Positions 17,516 to 26,057 of a stretch of 64,000 nucleotides of DNA are shown here, in pieces. The notes under the pieces were generated by a model. That model made no database searches. It was given only the letters and a program-made list of their open reading frames with translations, and was not told the DNA's origin. The position numbers and the translations under genes are program-made. Each line of letters starts with the position of its first letter. Within the stretch, counting starts at the first letter, position 1. The DNA is from Rhodothermales bacterium (GTDB lineage: Bacteria; Bacteroidota; Rhodothermia; Rhodothermales; VXPQ01), in assembly GCA_951812345.1 (NCBI GenBank), contig OX638295.1, forward strand, positions 1,312,759 through 1,376,758, read 5' to 3'.

Positions 17516-19641
17516 TGCACGGGCCGCCGATTCGGCCGCACATCGTCTTTACCCTGCTGGCCGTTCTGACAGGATGTGCCACCGGAGAGACGCCGCACCG
17601 GGGAGCCGCCTCGTCACAGGGAGCGCCCGGGGTAGAGTATGCAGGCGACGAAGCGTGTGCATCCTGCCACGAGGAGCATTATCTGTCGTATCACAGGACC
17701 GGAATGGGCCGGTCCATGTCCAGGTTTGATGCGGCCTCTGCTCCGGAAATGCTGCCGGGTCCGCCGGTTTACCACGAAGCCTCGGATTTCTACTACGAGG
17801 CTTTTGTACATGCGGATACGCTGTTCCAGCGCGAGTACCGTCTCGATGCGTCGGGACAAACGACGTACGAGCGGGTGCATCCTGTCGACTGGGTGATCGG
17901 CTCCGGCAATCACACGCGCTCGTATCTGGCGAATGTGAACGGGCATCTGACGGAGATGCCTCTTACCTGGTATGTCGAGCGCGGTCGATGGGATATGAGC
18001 CCTTCCTACGATCAGGAAAACCTGCGTTTCAGTCGGCCTGTCGTGGCGGAATGCATGGCTTGTCACAACGGGTTTTCTGACCACAGCCGGTTCACGTTCG
18101 ATCATTACCGGGACGTATCCGACGGAATTACGTGCGAACGCTGTCATGGGCCGGGCGGCGCGCATATCGATCTCCGGTTGGCGGGTCTTGGGCCGGAGGC
18201 AGGCAATCCGGATTCCTCCATCGTTCATCCGGCCCGGTTATCTCGCGGTGATCAACTGTCCGTGTGTCGCCAGTGCCATCTTTCGGGCACCACCGTGTTC
18301 AAAGCCGGGGAAACGCCTTCCACCTACCGACCGGGTATCTCCCTCGAAGCCAATCGCAGCATATTCGTTACGGCTGGACAGATCGACGATCCGGAACGTT
18401 TCGGTATTGCGAGCCATGCCCTCCGCCTCGAAAAAAGCGCCTGTTTTCAGGAAAGCGATATGACCTGCACGACGTGCCACGACCCGCATGTTTCCGTTGC
18501 CGAACTCGGAAGCACTCACTTCAATGCGGTATGTGCAGGATGTCATGCTTCGGGCGAGTCAGAGGGGCAAGTCGGCGTGTGTGGACGCGAAAGCGCGCAT
18601 ACCGAGGCGGAGGCTATGACCGGGGACTGTATCGCGTGCCATCTTCGTTCGAGCGGCGCGAGTGACATCCCGCACGTTACGTTTACGGATCACTGGATAC
18701 GCCGCGAACTGCCGCCTGCGGTCGCTCCGGAGGATATTGAGCGGGTGTTCATACGTCCCGACCCTTTCCGGCTTGTGCGGGCAACGGCGCCTCCCGGTGA
18801 AGCGGATCAGGGGCTTGCATTGCTTGAAGAGGCAGCCGCCTATTTTGCGTTTTATGACCAGATTCATGCCCTGCCGCTGTATCTCGATTCGGTGATCGTC
18901 AAGGTGGAGGCCGGCTTCCTGGCCGGGGCCGATCATGCCGAGGCCCGTCTTGCTCTTGGGAGGGCCCTGCTCGAACAGGGGCGGGTGGACGAAGCGGTGG
19001 CGACGCTTACGGAAGCGGTTTCAGTGTATCCGGAGGATGTTCCTGTCTGGTATTGGCTGGGGGTGGCTCTGCTGCGCGCCGACCGCCCGGGGGAAGCAGT
19101 AAACTCGCTCCGGCGCACCGTGGAAATGCAGCCGGTGTTTACGGAGGGCCATCTGAAACTTGCAGAAGCGTTTTATGCAGCCGCCCGCTTTACGGAAGCC
19201 GAATCGGCATGGCTGGCGGGGCTGGCTGAAGATCCGGTGCATCATCCGGCTTCCTGGAACGATCTCGGATTTCTATATTTGCAAACGGGGCGATTGGAGG
19301 AGGCAGGGCGGTTATTCGACCGGGCGCTCGCCCTGGACCCCGATCTTGTTCGCGCGCTGGTTAATGCAGCCAGCGTCCATATACAGAAGCAGGACTGGGA
19401 GGGGGCGATACAGCTTTTGGACCGGGCGATTGATGTGCAGCCGGATTTTGCGCCCGCCCTCGGCAATCTTTCCGTCGCATACGGGGAACTTGGGCGCACG
19501 GACGAAGCTATTCGCACATTGCGTACGTTGCTTCGATACCATCCGGGCGATCTCCGCGCTCAGGCATTGCTGGATCAATTTCTTGCCCCTGAAACGGGGG
19601 GCGATGCTGCAGGAAGCACACCGTTACCGGAAGGATTATAG
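17515..19641 (+). CDS. Heptahaem c-type cytochrome lipoprotein with C-terminal TPR domain
   Basis: A 708-aa protein with a lipoprotein signal (VFTLLAVLTGC lipobox). Seven CXXCH haem sites lie between residues 48 and 376: CASCH, CMACH, CERCH, CRQCH, CTTCH, CAGCH and CIACH. The first part resembles the cytochrome c554/c3-like multihaem class. From about residue 460 to the end there are at least six TPR units (ALGRALLEQGRVDEAVATLTEAV, LGVALLRADRPGEAVNSLRRTV). It is probably an electron carrier or redox sensor anchored at the membrane surface; no partner oxidoreductase is nearby. The upstream reading frame is open but the TAATG overlap fixes the start. The TAG stop is fused to a solitary repeat end. 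Confidence 0.85.
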   Translation: MHGPPIRPHIVFTLLAVLTGCATGETPHRGAASSQGAPGVEYAGDEACASCHEEHYLSYHRTGMGRSMSRFDAASAPEMLPGPPVYHEASDFYYEAFVHADTLFQREYRLDASGQTTYERVHPVDWVIGSGNHTRSYLANVNGHLTEMPLTWYVERGRWDMSPSYDQENLRFSRPVVAECMACHNGFSDHSRFTFDHYRDVSDGITCERCHGPGGAHIDLRLAGLGPEAGNPDSSIVHPARLSRGDQLSVCRQCHLSGTTVFKAGETPSTYRPGISLEANRSIFVTAGQIDDPERFGIASHALRLEKSACFQESDMTCTTCHDPHVSVAELGSTHFNAVCAGCHASGESEGQVGVCGRESAHTEAEAMTGDCIACHLRSSGASDIPHVTFTDHWIRRELPPAVAPEDIERVFIRPDPFRLVRATAPPGEADQGLALLEEAAAYFAFYDQIHALPLYLDSVIVKVEAGFLAGADHAEARLALGRALLEQGRVDEAVATLTEAVSVYPEDVPVWYWLGVALLRADRPGEAVNSLRRTVEMQPVFTEGHLKLAEAFYAAARFTEAESAWLAGLAEDPVHHPASWNDLGFLYLQTGRLEEAGRLFDRALALDPDLVRALVNAASVHIQKQDWEGAIQLLDRAIDVQPDFAPALGNLSVAYGELGRTDEAIRTLRTLLRYHPGDLRAQALLDQFLAPETGGDAAGSTPLPEGL

Positions 19642-19654
19642 GATACTCTGATTA
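19641..19654 (+). repeat. Solitary terminal repeat of the element
   Basis: GGATACTCTGATTA, the left end of the 253-bp family, starts on the last base of the TAG stop codon of the cytochrome gene. No hairpin or right end follows before the next gene starts at 19676. Confidence 0.65.
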
Positions 19655-19675
19655 CATACTCCATATCTGTGCATC

Positions 19676-20671
19676 ATGAAGAGCAGGCTCAAAATGTTTT
19701 CCTATCGGGAGTTTGCGCTCGGAATGGCGTTATCCATGCTGTTGTTCGCGTGCGCCGGTCCGGACGAATCGGGCCTTCCTGATTCATTCATACGCCTGTC
19801 CGTTGACCAGTCTGAGCCGCGTCGTTTCCTGCAATACTATTTTGGTGGGTACGTAGCGCCGCAAGCCGCCGATCCTTTCGAAGCGGGCCTGCTCCATGAT
19901 TTTTCCGGGCGTTTTTATCTTGATCTTGATGTGTTCGCACAGCACCGGCCCTCTATTTCCGAACAACTCCGCGACGCTGATGGCAACAGACGCATCGAGT
20001 GGGAGGAACTGGAGGCATTTATCGACCGCTCCTATAACCAGGCGCGCGGGGCTCCGCTTTCCCTTGATGCTTTTGCCGACAGCGCGGGCTTCGCCCCCGA
20101 TTCCGCCTGGATGCAGGTCGCCTTACATGGGGTCATGACGACCGCGCAGCGGCGCATTTATGTGCGCGAGGAAGCTGTGCGCACCGCGCTCCGCAGTGCG
20201 GCGGAAGGAGATGGCCGCATTCTGTACCCTGGGGGTACGATCTTTTTTGGCGAGCATTACCTGGACGATGCGCTGGTCGAAACCACCGTGATGCGTAAGC
20301 GTGCAGACGGATTCTGGGATTTTTTCGTATATGGAGAGGATGGTGCGCTGGCGCGGGGAACGTCCACACCGCCCCGGGCGCTGAAATCCCCGGTGCAGTG
20401 TGTGGGATGCCATTTCGGTAACAAGGTGTTCGAGCCCGGAAAAAGTTTTCCGGCAATGGCCCCGCCAGGGCCGCATGGCCCGAGACAAGTGTATGTCCCC
20501 GACGAATTCCGGGATGCGGAGGTCGTGTTGCGGTTCGATGAACATCGCCGTCGCGCAGACACGGTATTGGGCTTGTACGGCACCCTTTTTGTGTCGAAAC
20601 TAAGAGCCCGGCAACGCGCCGGGACACTTGATCCCGCGGATGCGGCCCTGCTTGAGGCGCTCAACTTGTAA
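19676..20671 (+). CDS. Monohaem c-type lipoprotein with EF-hand loop, P460-like
   Basis: A 331-aa protein with a lipoprotein signal (LSMLLFAC). An EF-hand calcium-binding loop lies at residues 100-111 (DADGNRRIEWEE). A C-terminal region has WDFFVYGEDG and a single haem site CVGCH at 242-246. That spacing of an aromatic strand before CXXCH resembles cytochrome P460/cytochrome c' beta proteins, which are known to act on hydroxylamine or NO; the activity here is only a suggestion. It lies 34 bp after the heptahaem cytochrome gene and may share its transcript. The stop codon precedes repeat copy E by 8 bp. Confidence 0.7.
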   Translation: MKSRLKMFSYREFALGMALSMLLFACAGPDESGLPDSFIRLSVDQSEPRRFLQYYFGGYVAPQAADPFEAGLLHDFSGRFYLDLDVFAQHRPSISEQLRDADGNRRIEWEELEAFIDRSYNQARGAPLSLDAFADSAGFAPDSAWMQVALHGVMTTAQRRIYVREEAVRTALRSAAEGDGRILYPGGTIFFGEHYLDDALVETTVMRKRADGFWDFFVYGEDGALARGTSTPPRALKSPVQCVGCHFGNKVFEPGKSFPAMAPPGPHGPRQVYVPDEFRDAEVVLRFDEHRRRADTVLGLYGTLFVSKLRARQRAGTLDPADAALLEALNL

Positions 20672-20679
20672 TTATTCGA

Positions 20680-20934
20680 GGATACTCTGATTAAATCCGC
20701 AAAGTTCAGAGGCTGAAAGGGGTGCGCTGGCAAGGAATGACGAAGCGATGTGGCAGGCCCCACATAATGAGGAATGACACGGCCAGCGTGCCCCTCTCTG
20801 CCTCCCGAAGGGCGCATCACGCCCGCCGACGCCCCGAATCTGCGGTGTTTCCCACTAATTTCAATGATGCAAATACAATATCTTTTACGCACGAGCGTGA
20901 AGCGCTGATCAAAGTGGATTTGATCAGAGTATCC
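20680..20934 (-). mobile_element. 255-bp inverted-repeat element, copy E
   Basis: Ends are GGATACTCTGATTAA and TTTGATCAGAGTATCC. The hairpin occupies 20709-20804 (96 nt). In element orientation its arms are GAGGCAGAGAGGGG and CCCCTTTCAGCCTC, and the tip is ATGTGG/CCACAT instead of GTGTGG/CCACAC. Both arms and tip therefore differ from copy C by compensating changes. It is two bases longer than A, C and D, which shifts the internal frame. Flanks are TCGA and TCTA (3/4). Confidence 0.86.
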
Positions 20935-20953
20935 TCTACTATACGTCCGGCTT

Positions 20954-21319
20954 ATGGCGAACGGAACGGTCAAACTGGTCAATGCGGTATTCTATGCGCA
21001 CCATGGAGTGATGCAGGAAGAGCATCGCATAGGGGGGCGCTACGAAGTGGATGTGTCGATGGCGCTCGATTTCGAGGAGGCGGCGCAAACCGACGATCTG
21101 GCCCATACCGTGGACTACGAACGCGTGTACCAGTTGGTGCAGGAGATCGTTTTACGCAACCGGTTCTACCTGATCGAAAAACTGGCCTTTCTCATTGCGC
21201 ACGAGATTAGCGAGGCATATTCCAATCTGGAGTCCGTTGAAGTAACGGTACGTAAACGCAACCCTCCGGTAGGCGGCACCGCCGATTACGCAGAGGCTTC
21301 GTACCGCCTGCCTACCTGA
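20954..21319 (+). CDS. folB: Dihydroneopterin aldolase
   Basis: A 121-aa protein of the FolB family, which cleaves 7,8-dihydroneopterin to 6-hydroxymethyl-dihydropterin and glycolaldehyde in folate synthesis. Recognisable segments are VFYAHHGVMQEEHRIGGRYEVDV with the pterin-binding glutamate, TVDYERVYQLV, LIEKLAFLIAHEI and the C-terminal VTVRKRNPPVGG with the catalytic lysine. The length is normal for the family. The start lies 20 bp after repeat copy E, so its promoter must be in or beyond the repeat. Confidence 0.93.
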   Translation: MANGTVKLVNAVFYAHHGVMQEEHRIGGRYEVDVSMALDFEEAAQTDDLAHTVDYERVYQLVQEIVLRNRFYLIEKLAFLIAHEISEAYSNLESVEVTVRKRNPPVGGTADYAEASYRLPT

Positions 21320-21347
21320 CCGGAGCGCGCCATCCTGACCTCGCGCC

Positions 21348-22085
21348 CTACCTCCCGATCACCGTCTCCATCAGGAAATCGTGCAGCAGGTTGTCTACCT
21401 CGGTGGTCTCGGCGAGGTCTTCCTGAAGGGCATGGAAGGTCTCTTCATCGGCCAGTTCGGGATAATTTCCCCGGTATCTGTAGAACCGTTCGCGCATCCG
21501 GCTCGCATCGAGTTCACTGTGAAATTGCGTTCCGTAGATCGGCAGGTCGCCCATACGAAAGGCCTGATTGCCCTGCGTTTCGGAGACGACCAGTTCTACG
21601 GCTCCGGGGGGAAGTTCGCTTACCCGGTCGTGATGTCCCATATTTGCAAGAAAACGTTCGGGAAAGTTGCCGAACACAGGATCCTGCTTTCCCGCTTCGG
21701 TCAGCATCATGGGGCCGCATCCTATTTCCGCAAGATCGGAGTCGTGAATGACACGGCCTCCGAGGGCCCGGGCGATGACCTGATGCCCCCAGCACGATCC
21801 GAAGGTGGGTATGCCGCGGTCGGCAATCCGGCGGATAAGGTCGATAAGGGCTGGCATCCAGGAATAAGACCTGGTCGCCGAGTATTCCCCGGCGCCGCCG
21901 ATCATGACCACATCCGCATGGTTCAGCATATCCGGGTCAAGCGGATCGGCCTGGACCTTTACCGCAGCGATCTGATCGGCGTGCACACGGCAGTGCTCGC
22001 GGAAGCAATCCTGTTCCTGCATACGGATATCTTCCGTGTTGCGGGCCTGAATGAGAAGGATGCGGATATCTGCTAATGCGGGCAT
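21348..22085 (-). CDS. Class I glutamine amidotransferase-like protein
   Basis: A 245-aa protein with the class I GATase catalytic triad: Cys98 in FGSCWGHQ, His189 and Glu191 in YGTQFHSEL. It is a stand-alone amidotransferase domain of the type annotated as GMP-synthase-like glutamine amidotransferase; no synthetase domain is attached and the acceptor is unknown. I start at ATG 22085 (MPALADIRILLIQ), which begins the first core strand. The longer frame to 22274 overlaps maf and is spurious. It lies 4 bp after maf, so lnt-maf-amidotransferase probably form one transcript. Confidence 0.87.
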   Translation of the reverse strand: MPALADIRILLIQARNTEDIRMQEQDCFREHCRVHADQIAAVKVQADPLDPDMLNHADVVMIGGAGEYSATRSYSWMPALIDLIRRIADRGIPTFGSCWGHQVIARALGGRVIHDSDLAEIGCGPMMLTEAGKQDPVFGNFPERFLANMGHHDRVSELPPGAVELVVSETQGNQAFRMGDLPIYGTQFHSELDASRMRERFYRYRGNYPELADEETFHALQEDLAETTEVDNLLHDFLMETVIGR

Positions 22086-22089
22086 GGAG

Positions 22090-22695
22090 TTATCCTGCGT
22101 AATGCTCTGCAAGCAAGTCGGGGAAGCGCTCATTGAGTATGCGATAGAATCGGTGAAGGGGCAATCCGACAACATTGTAGTAGTCTCCGTCGATACGCCG
22201 CACGAAGAACGGCCCGCGGTTATCCTGAATGCCGTAGGCGCCGGCCTTGTCGAGGGGCGACCCCGACGCCACATAGTCGGTTATCTCGGCAGCACATAAG
22301 GTATGAAATGTTACGTCGGTGCGCTCCGAAGCGTGTACGGTCCGGTTCGACGGAGGATGAAGGAGAGCAATTCCCGTGTATACGGAATGCGTGGCGCCAC
22401 TGAGGCGCTTGAGCATCCGTTCGGCCTCGGCAGGGCTGTCCGGCTTGCCCAGCATATCTCCCGCCAGCACGACCACGGTATCCGCGCCCAGCGTAAGCGC
22501 ATCGGGATGCTGGGCCGCCACATGGCGCGCTTTCCGGAGCGCAAGGACCTGAACCATGTCTTCGGGGGGCATATCCGGATCGAGTTGTTCAGTAACGTAA
22601 CTTGGACACACCTCGAAACGTATACCCATATTCCGGAGCAGCTGCTGGCGGCGCTCCGAGACCGAAGCCAGCACGAGAGGGGCCTGCAAGATCAT
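22090..22695 (-). CDS. maf: Maf-family nucleoside triphosphate pyrophosphatase
   Basis: A 201-aa protein of the Maf/YhdE family, which hydrolyses non-canonical or pyrimidine nucleoside triphosphates to monophosphates. It has the N-terminal LASVSERRQQLL motif, the central LGADTVV motif and the DKAGAYGIQ motif. The ATG at 22695 overlaps the lnt stop codon (ATGA), so the two are translationally coupled. A longer in-frame extension to 23181 lies inside lnt and is rejected. Confidence 0.93.
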   Translation of the reverse strand: MILQAPLVLASVSERRQQLLRNMGIRFEVCPSYVTEQLDPDMPPEDMVQVLALRKARHVAAQHPDALTLGADTVVVLAGDMLGKPDSPAEAERMLKRLSGATHSVYTGIALLHPPSNRTVHASERTDVTFHTLCAAEITDYVASGSPLDKAGAYGIQDNRGPFFVRRIDGDYYNVVGLPLHRFYRILNERFPDLLAEHYAG

Positions 22696-24278
22696 CTGCG
22701 GGGGCGTACGAATGCCATGAACGACAATATGAGGGCGATAACGCCCGCTACGGGAGAAACGATGTCCCCCCATCGCATATAAGGCGTCGGGCTTGTCGCC
22801 GGTTCTATGCGTACGATGGCGACACGCCGTTCCATCCAACCGATATGTGTCTCGATTGCTCCATCCGGCCGTATGGATGCGGTACTGCCCGATACGGATG
22901 TCTGCACAAACGGGTGTCCCGTTTCGATGGCGCGAAGCCGGTTGAACGCCAGATGCTGACGGTACCCGAACGAATTTTTCCACCAGCCGTCTTGCGTGAT
23001 CGCAATCAGGAATTGCGCTCCGTCTCTGGCGTACTCCCGGGCCGTGTCGTCGAAGAGGGTTTCGAAACAAATCAGCACGCCGAACGGAATTCCGTCGAGA
23101 TCCATGTGCGCGGGGGACGTTCCCGGCACGTAGCCGGCCACGCCGCCTGCGGGAATGGCAAGGCGCCGCATCCGGGGCCACCTGTTCTCGAAAGGAACGC
23201 CTTCGGCAAAGGGCACAAGCCTGCGCTTTCGGTATACCGCATCCGGTTTGCCGGGTCGTACGTATCGGGCGGCATTAAACCAGGACCTTGCGGCGTGGTC
23301 GGAGTCTTCGCCCGGCGCCTCGTCGATCGCTCCCGTCAGGAGCGGTATGCCGCGAGCTTCCACGCGGCGGCGGACCAACCTCCGAAGCGATTCGTTTCCG
23401 GGCGGCAGGGCCGTTTCCGGCCATATGGCAAGGTCGATGGTATCCGGGTCCAATGCATCGTACATCGCCAGTAGCGTGCGGACGGCCTCCGTATCGTCGA
23501 AATCCGCCCATGCTCCGGCGGAAATCCCCGGTTGTATGAGCGCGATGGTGCGGGGTTGGCCGGTTTCGCGAGGCACGCCCGGGGGAAGAAACGCGGCGAT
23601 CAAACCCGCGCCGACGACAGCGCCCGACACGACCACTGGACTCTTGCTGCGCAAAAGGCGAAGTACCGGGCTGCTTCGCCCATAATTTTTACGGGCCGAT
23701 CTCCTCATGGACAGGAGGATCGTGGCTCCGAGCACATTTGCAGCAAGCACGAACGCGGTCAGAAGCGGTGCGCCGCCGAAGCGGGCCAGTTGATTGAAGG
23801 GGGGAAATTCGGCCTGCGAATGGCCAAGCAGGGCCCAGGGGAGGGCAAGGGGGCCTCGTCGCAGACTCCATTCCATGAGGATGAAAAGGGCGGTCAGCAG
23901 CGCGAGTGCAGCATGGTTTCCGAGGCGCCGCCGACATGCAGACGATATCCCGAACGGCACGGCCATCCACAGGGGAATCGTAATCATCGCCGGGAGGGAC
24001 AGGAGAGCCGTATTCAAGTTATGGTGGAAGAGCGGCCACTGGAACGCAACAAGGAACGTAATGAGGAAGGCGCCGCTTGCATCCATATACATTTTCCGCG
24101 CCGAGGGCTGCTCCGTCCACAGGATCAGTAGTGGAACGAGCGCTCCCCATGCCAGCACGGGAAAGGGAAACGGCGGAAAACCGAGGGCGAGGAGCACGCC
24201 TGTCGATGCGGCAAGCGCCTTCCGGCGAAAGCGGGAAGGCGAGGGGTCGGATACATTGGCGGAAGACGCCCGGCGCAT
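22692..24278 (-). CDS. lnt: Apolipoprotein N-acyltransferase
   Basis: A 528-aa inner-membrane enzyme that transfers the third acyl chain to the N terminus of lipoproteins. The N-terminal half has about six hydrophobic helices. The C-terminal nitrilase-like domain carries the catalytic glutamate in LAIWPETALPP, the lysine region in YRKRRLVPFAEGVPFENR and the nucleophilic cysteine in GVLICFETLFDD. A last transmembrane helix ends at FVRPRR. I chose ATG 24278 (MRRASSANVSD). The upstream extension to 24362 is basic and less likely. Several lipoproteins in this window would be its substrates. Confidence 0.94.
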   Translation of the reverse strand: MRRASSANVSDPSPSRFRRKALAASTGVLLALGFPPFPFPVLAWGALVPLLILWTEQPSARKMYMDASGAFLITFLVAFQWPLFHHNLNTALLSLPAMITIPLWMAVPFGISSACRRRLGNHAALALLTALFILMEWSLRRGPLALPWALLGHSQAEFPPFNQLARFGGAPLLTAFVLAANVLGATILLSMRRSARKNYGRSSPVLRLLRSKSPVVVSGAVVGAGLIAAFLPPGVPRETGQPRTIALIQPGISAGAWADFDDTEAVRTLLAMYDALDPDTIDLAIWPETALPPGNESLRRLVRRRVEARGIPLLTGAIDEAPGEDSDHAARSWFNAARYVRPGKPDAVYRKRRLVPFAEGVPFENRWPRMRRLAIPAGGVAGYVPGTSPAHMDLDGIPFGVLICFETLFDDTAREYARDGAQFLIAITQDGWWKNSFGYRQHLAFNRLRAIETGHPFVQTSVSGSTASIRPDGAIETHIGWMERRVAIVRIEPATSPTPYMRWGDIVSPVAGVIALILSFMAFVRPRR

Positions 24279-24486
24279 CGGGAGTTGTTGATTTTTTGAA
24301 GGGGAGAAGGCCTTGCGTTTGCAGGGGCGGTTCGATTTCCAGGCGGGCGTACATCCGGGCAACTAATGAAAATAAGATATGGATATTACGCGGGACTCGG
24401 TATAGCACAGGATATAAGCAGTGCGCCGCTCCGCGCCGTATATTCTTCTCTGCGTCTACTTCCCCGGATTAATTTTTCAGTGCATC

Positions 24487-25989
24487 ATGCCCGGACATTC
24501 GGATACGGAGCAACGTTTCACGAGCCGCCTCGGACTATTGCTGAGCGTGCTTGGCATTGCCGTGGGCACAGGCAACATCTGGCGGTTTCCGCGCATCGCC
24601 GCGCAGAATGGAGGGGCGGAAGGCGCCGGCGCTTTCCTGATCGCCTGGGTTGTATTCCTGTTCATATGGAGTATTCCGCTGATCATTGCGGAATATGCGC
24701 TCGGGCGGCATGGGCGGAAGGGCGTCGTGGGGTCGTTCATCAAGACGGCGGGCAAGCGATTTGCATGGATGGGCGCCTTCGTGGCCTTCGTGACTACGGC
24801 CATCATGTTCTATTATTCCGTGGTGGCGGGCTGGTGCGTGTATTACTTACTGACCTCGGTCGGCCAGCCGTTGCCCATGGATCTGCAAGGCGCGACGGCG
24901 GTGTGGGAGGGTTTCCAGTCCGGAGGATTGCCGCTGTTGTTTCATGCCTTGGCTATGGGCGGCGGCGTGTTCATTGTGGTGAAAGGCATTTCGGGGATCG
25001 AGCGCGTGAACAAGGTGCTCATTCCCGTATTGTTCCTGATCGTTCTCATTTCCGTGCTGCGTGCGGTAACGTTACCCGGCGCAGGACAGGGGCTGACCTT
25101 CCTGTTTACACCACAGCTCGATTTACTGACCCGCCCGTCCCTGTGGCTGGAGGCGCTCACCCAGAATGCATGGGATACGGGCGCGGGATGGGGGCTTATT
25201 CTGACATACGGCGCCTATATGCAGCGGAAGCACGGCGTTGTAAAGAATGCATTCATCACCGGTATAGGGAATAATATCGTTTCCCTTCTGGCCGCCATCA
25301 TGATTTTCGGGACGGTTTTCGCCGTACTGGGCGCCGAAATGTCCCGCCCTGAAGTGCTTGAGGTGATGAAGTCCAGCGGCCCGGCCTCCACCGGCCTGAC
25401 CTTTATCTGGATGCCTCAGTTGTTTGCCAGTATGCCTTTTGGACGGGGCATGGCTATGCTTTTCTTTCTCGGGCTGTCATTTGCGGCATTCAGCTCGTTG
25501 ATTTCGATGATTGAACTGGCAACGCGTGTGCTGGTCGACGCGGGATTGCAGCGCAAACAGGCCATTGCCTGCGTAGGCATTTTTGGATTCGTGCTCGGCG
25601 TGCCGTCTGCTCTGTATCTCGATTTCCTGGGGAATCAGGATTTTGTCTGGGGGGTAGCACTCATGATTTCCGGGGCATTTGTAGCGTTTGCCGTGGTTCG
25701 ATACGGAGCCGGCGATTTTGCCCGCAACGTTGTTTCGGGCGGGGAGGGGGACTGGTCCGTAGGCAAGGGATGGACCTTCCTGATTCGCTTTGCCGTGCCG
25801 GTGCAAGCGGTGATATTGCTTGTGTGGTGGCTGTATCTGTCCGCTGCGGAGTATGCCCCCGATACCTGGTATAATCCGTTCGATGCGTACAGCGTGATGA
25901 CCTGCTTTGTGCAGTGGGGCGCTGTGGCGGTGCTTTTCGTACTGATGAACCGTTTTCTGGTCCGCCGTACGATGCCCACGGGAGGATAG
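24487..25989 (+). CDS. Sodium-dependent neurotransmitter:sodium symporter (NSS/SNF) family transporter
   Basis: A 500-aa LeuT-fold transporter with about 11-12 helices. Helix 1 carries the family signature GIAVGTGNIWRFPRIAAQNGGAEGAGAF with the unwound substrate/sodium site. Helix 6 (NAWDTGAGWGLILTYGAYM) and helix 8 (LGLSFAAFSSLISMIEL) are also typical. Substrates of bacterial members are usually amino acids; the exact one cannot be read here. I chose ATG 24487 (MPGHSDTEQRFTSR) because it precedes the conserved start of helix 1. The frame stays open to 24421. It is divergent from lnt. Confidence 0.92.
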   Translation: MPGHSDTEQRFTSRLGLLLSVLGIAVGTGNIWRFPRIAAQNGGAEGAGAFLIAWVVFLFIWSIPLIIAEYALGRHGRKGVVGSFIKTAGKRFAWMGAFVAFVTTAIMFYYSVVAGWCVYYLLTSVGQPLPMDLQGATAVWEGFQSGGLPLLFHALAMGGGVFIVVKGISGIERVNKVLIPVLFLIVLISVLRAVTLPGAGQGLTFLFTPQLDLLTRPSLWLEALTQNAWDTGAGWGLILTYGAYMQRKHGVVKNAFITGIGNNIVSLLAAIMIFGTVFAVLGAEMSRPEVLEVMKSSGPASTGLTFIWMPQLFASMPFGRGMAMLFFLGLSFAAFSSLISMIELATRVLVDAGLQRKQAIACVGIFGFVLGVPSALYLDFLGNQDFVWGVALMISGAFVAFAVVRYGAGDFARNVVSGGEGDWSVGKGWTFLIRFAVPVQAVILLVWWLYLSAAEYAPDTWYNPFDAYSVMTCFVQWGAVAVLFVLMNRFLVRRTMPTGG

Positions 25990-26057
25990 GAACGCCCAGG
26001 AGCGCAGGAACGCTCTGACAGATGGTTTGCACATACGCTTGCCGGAATGCGTATTTC

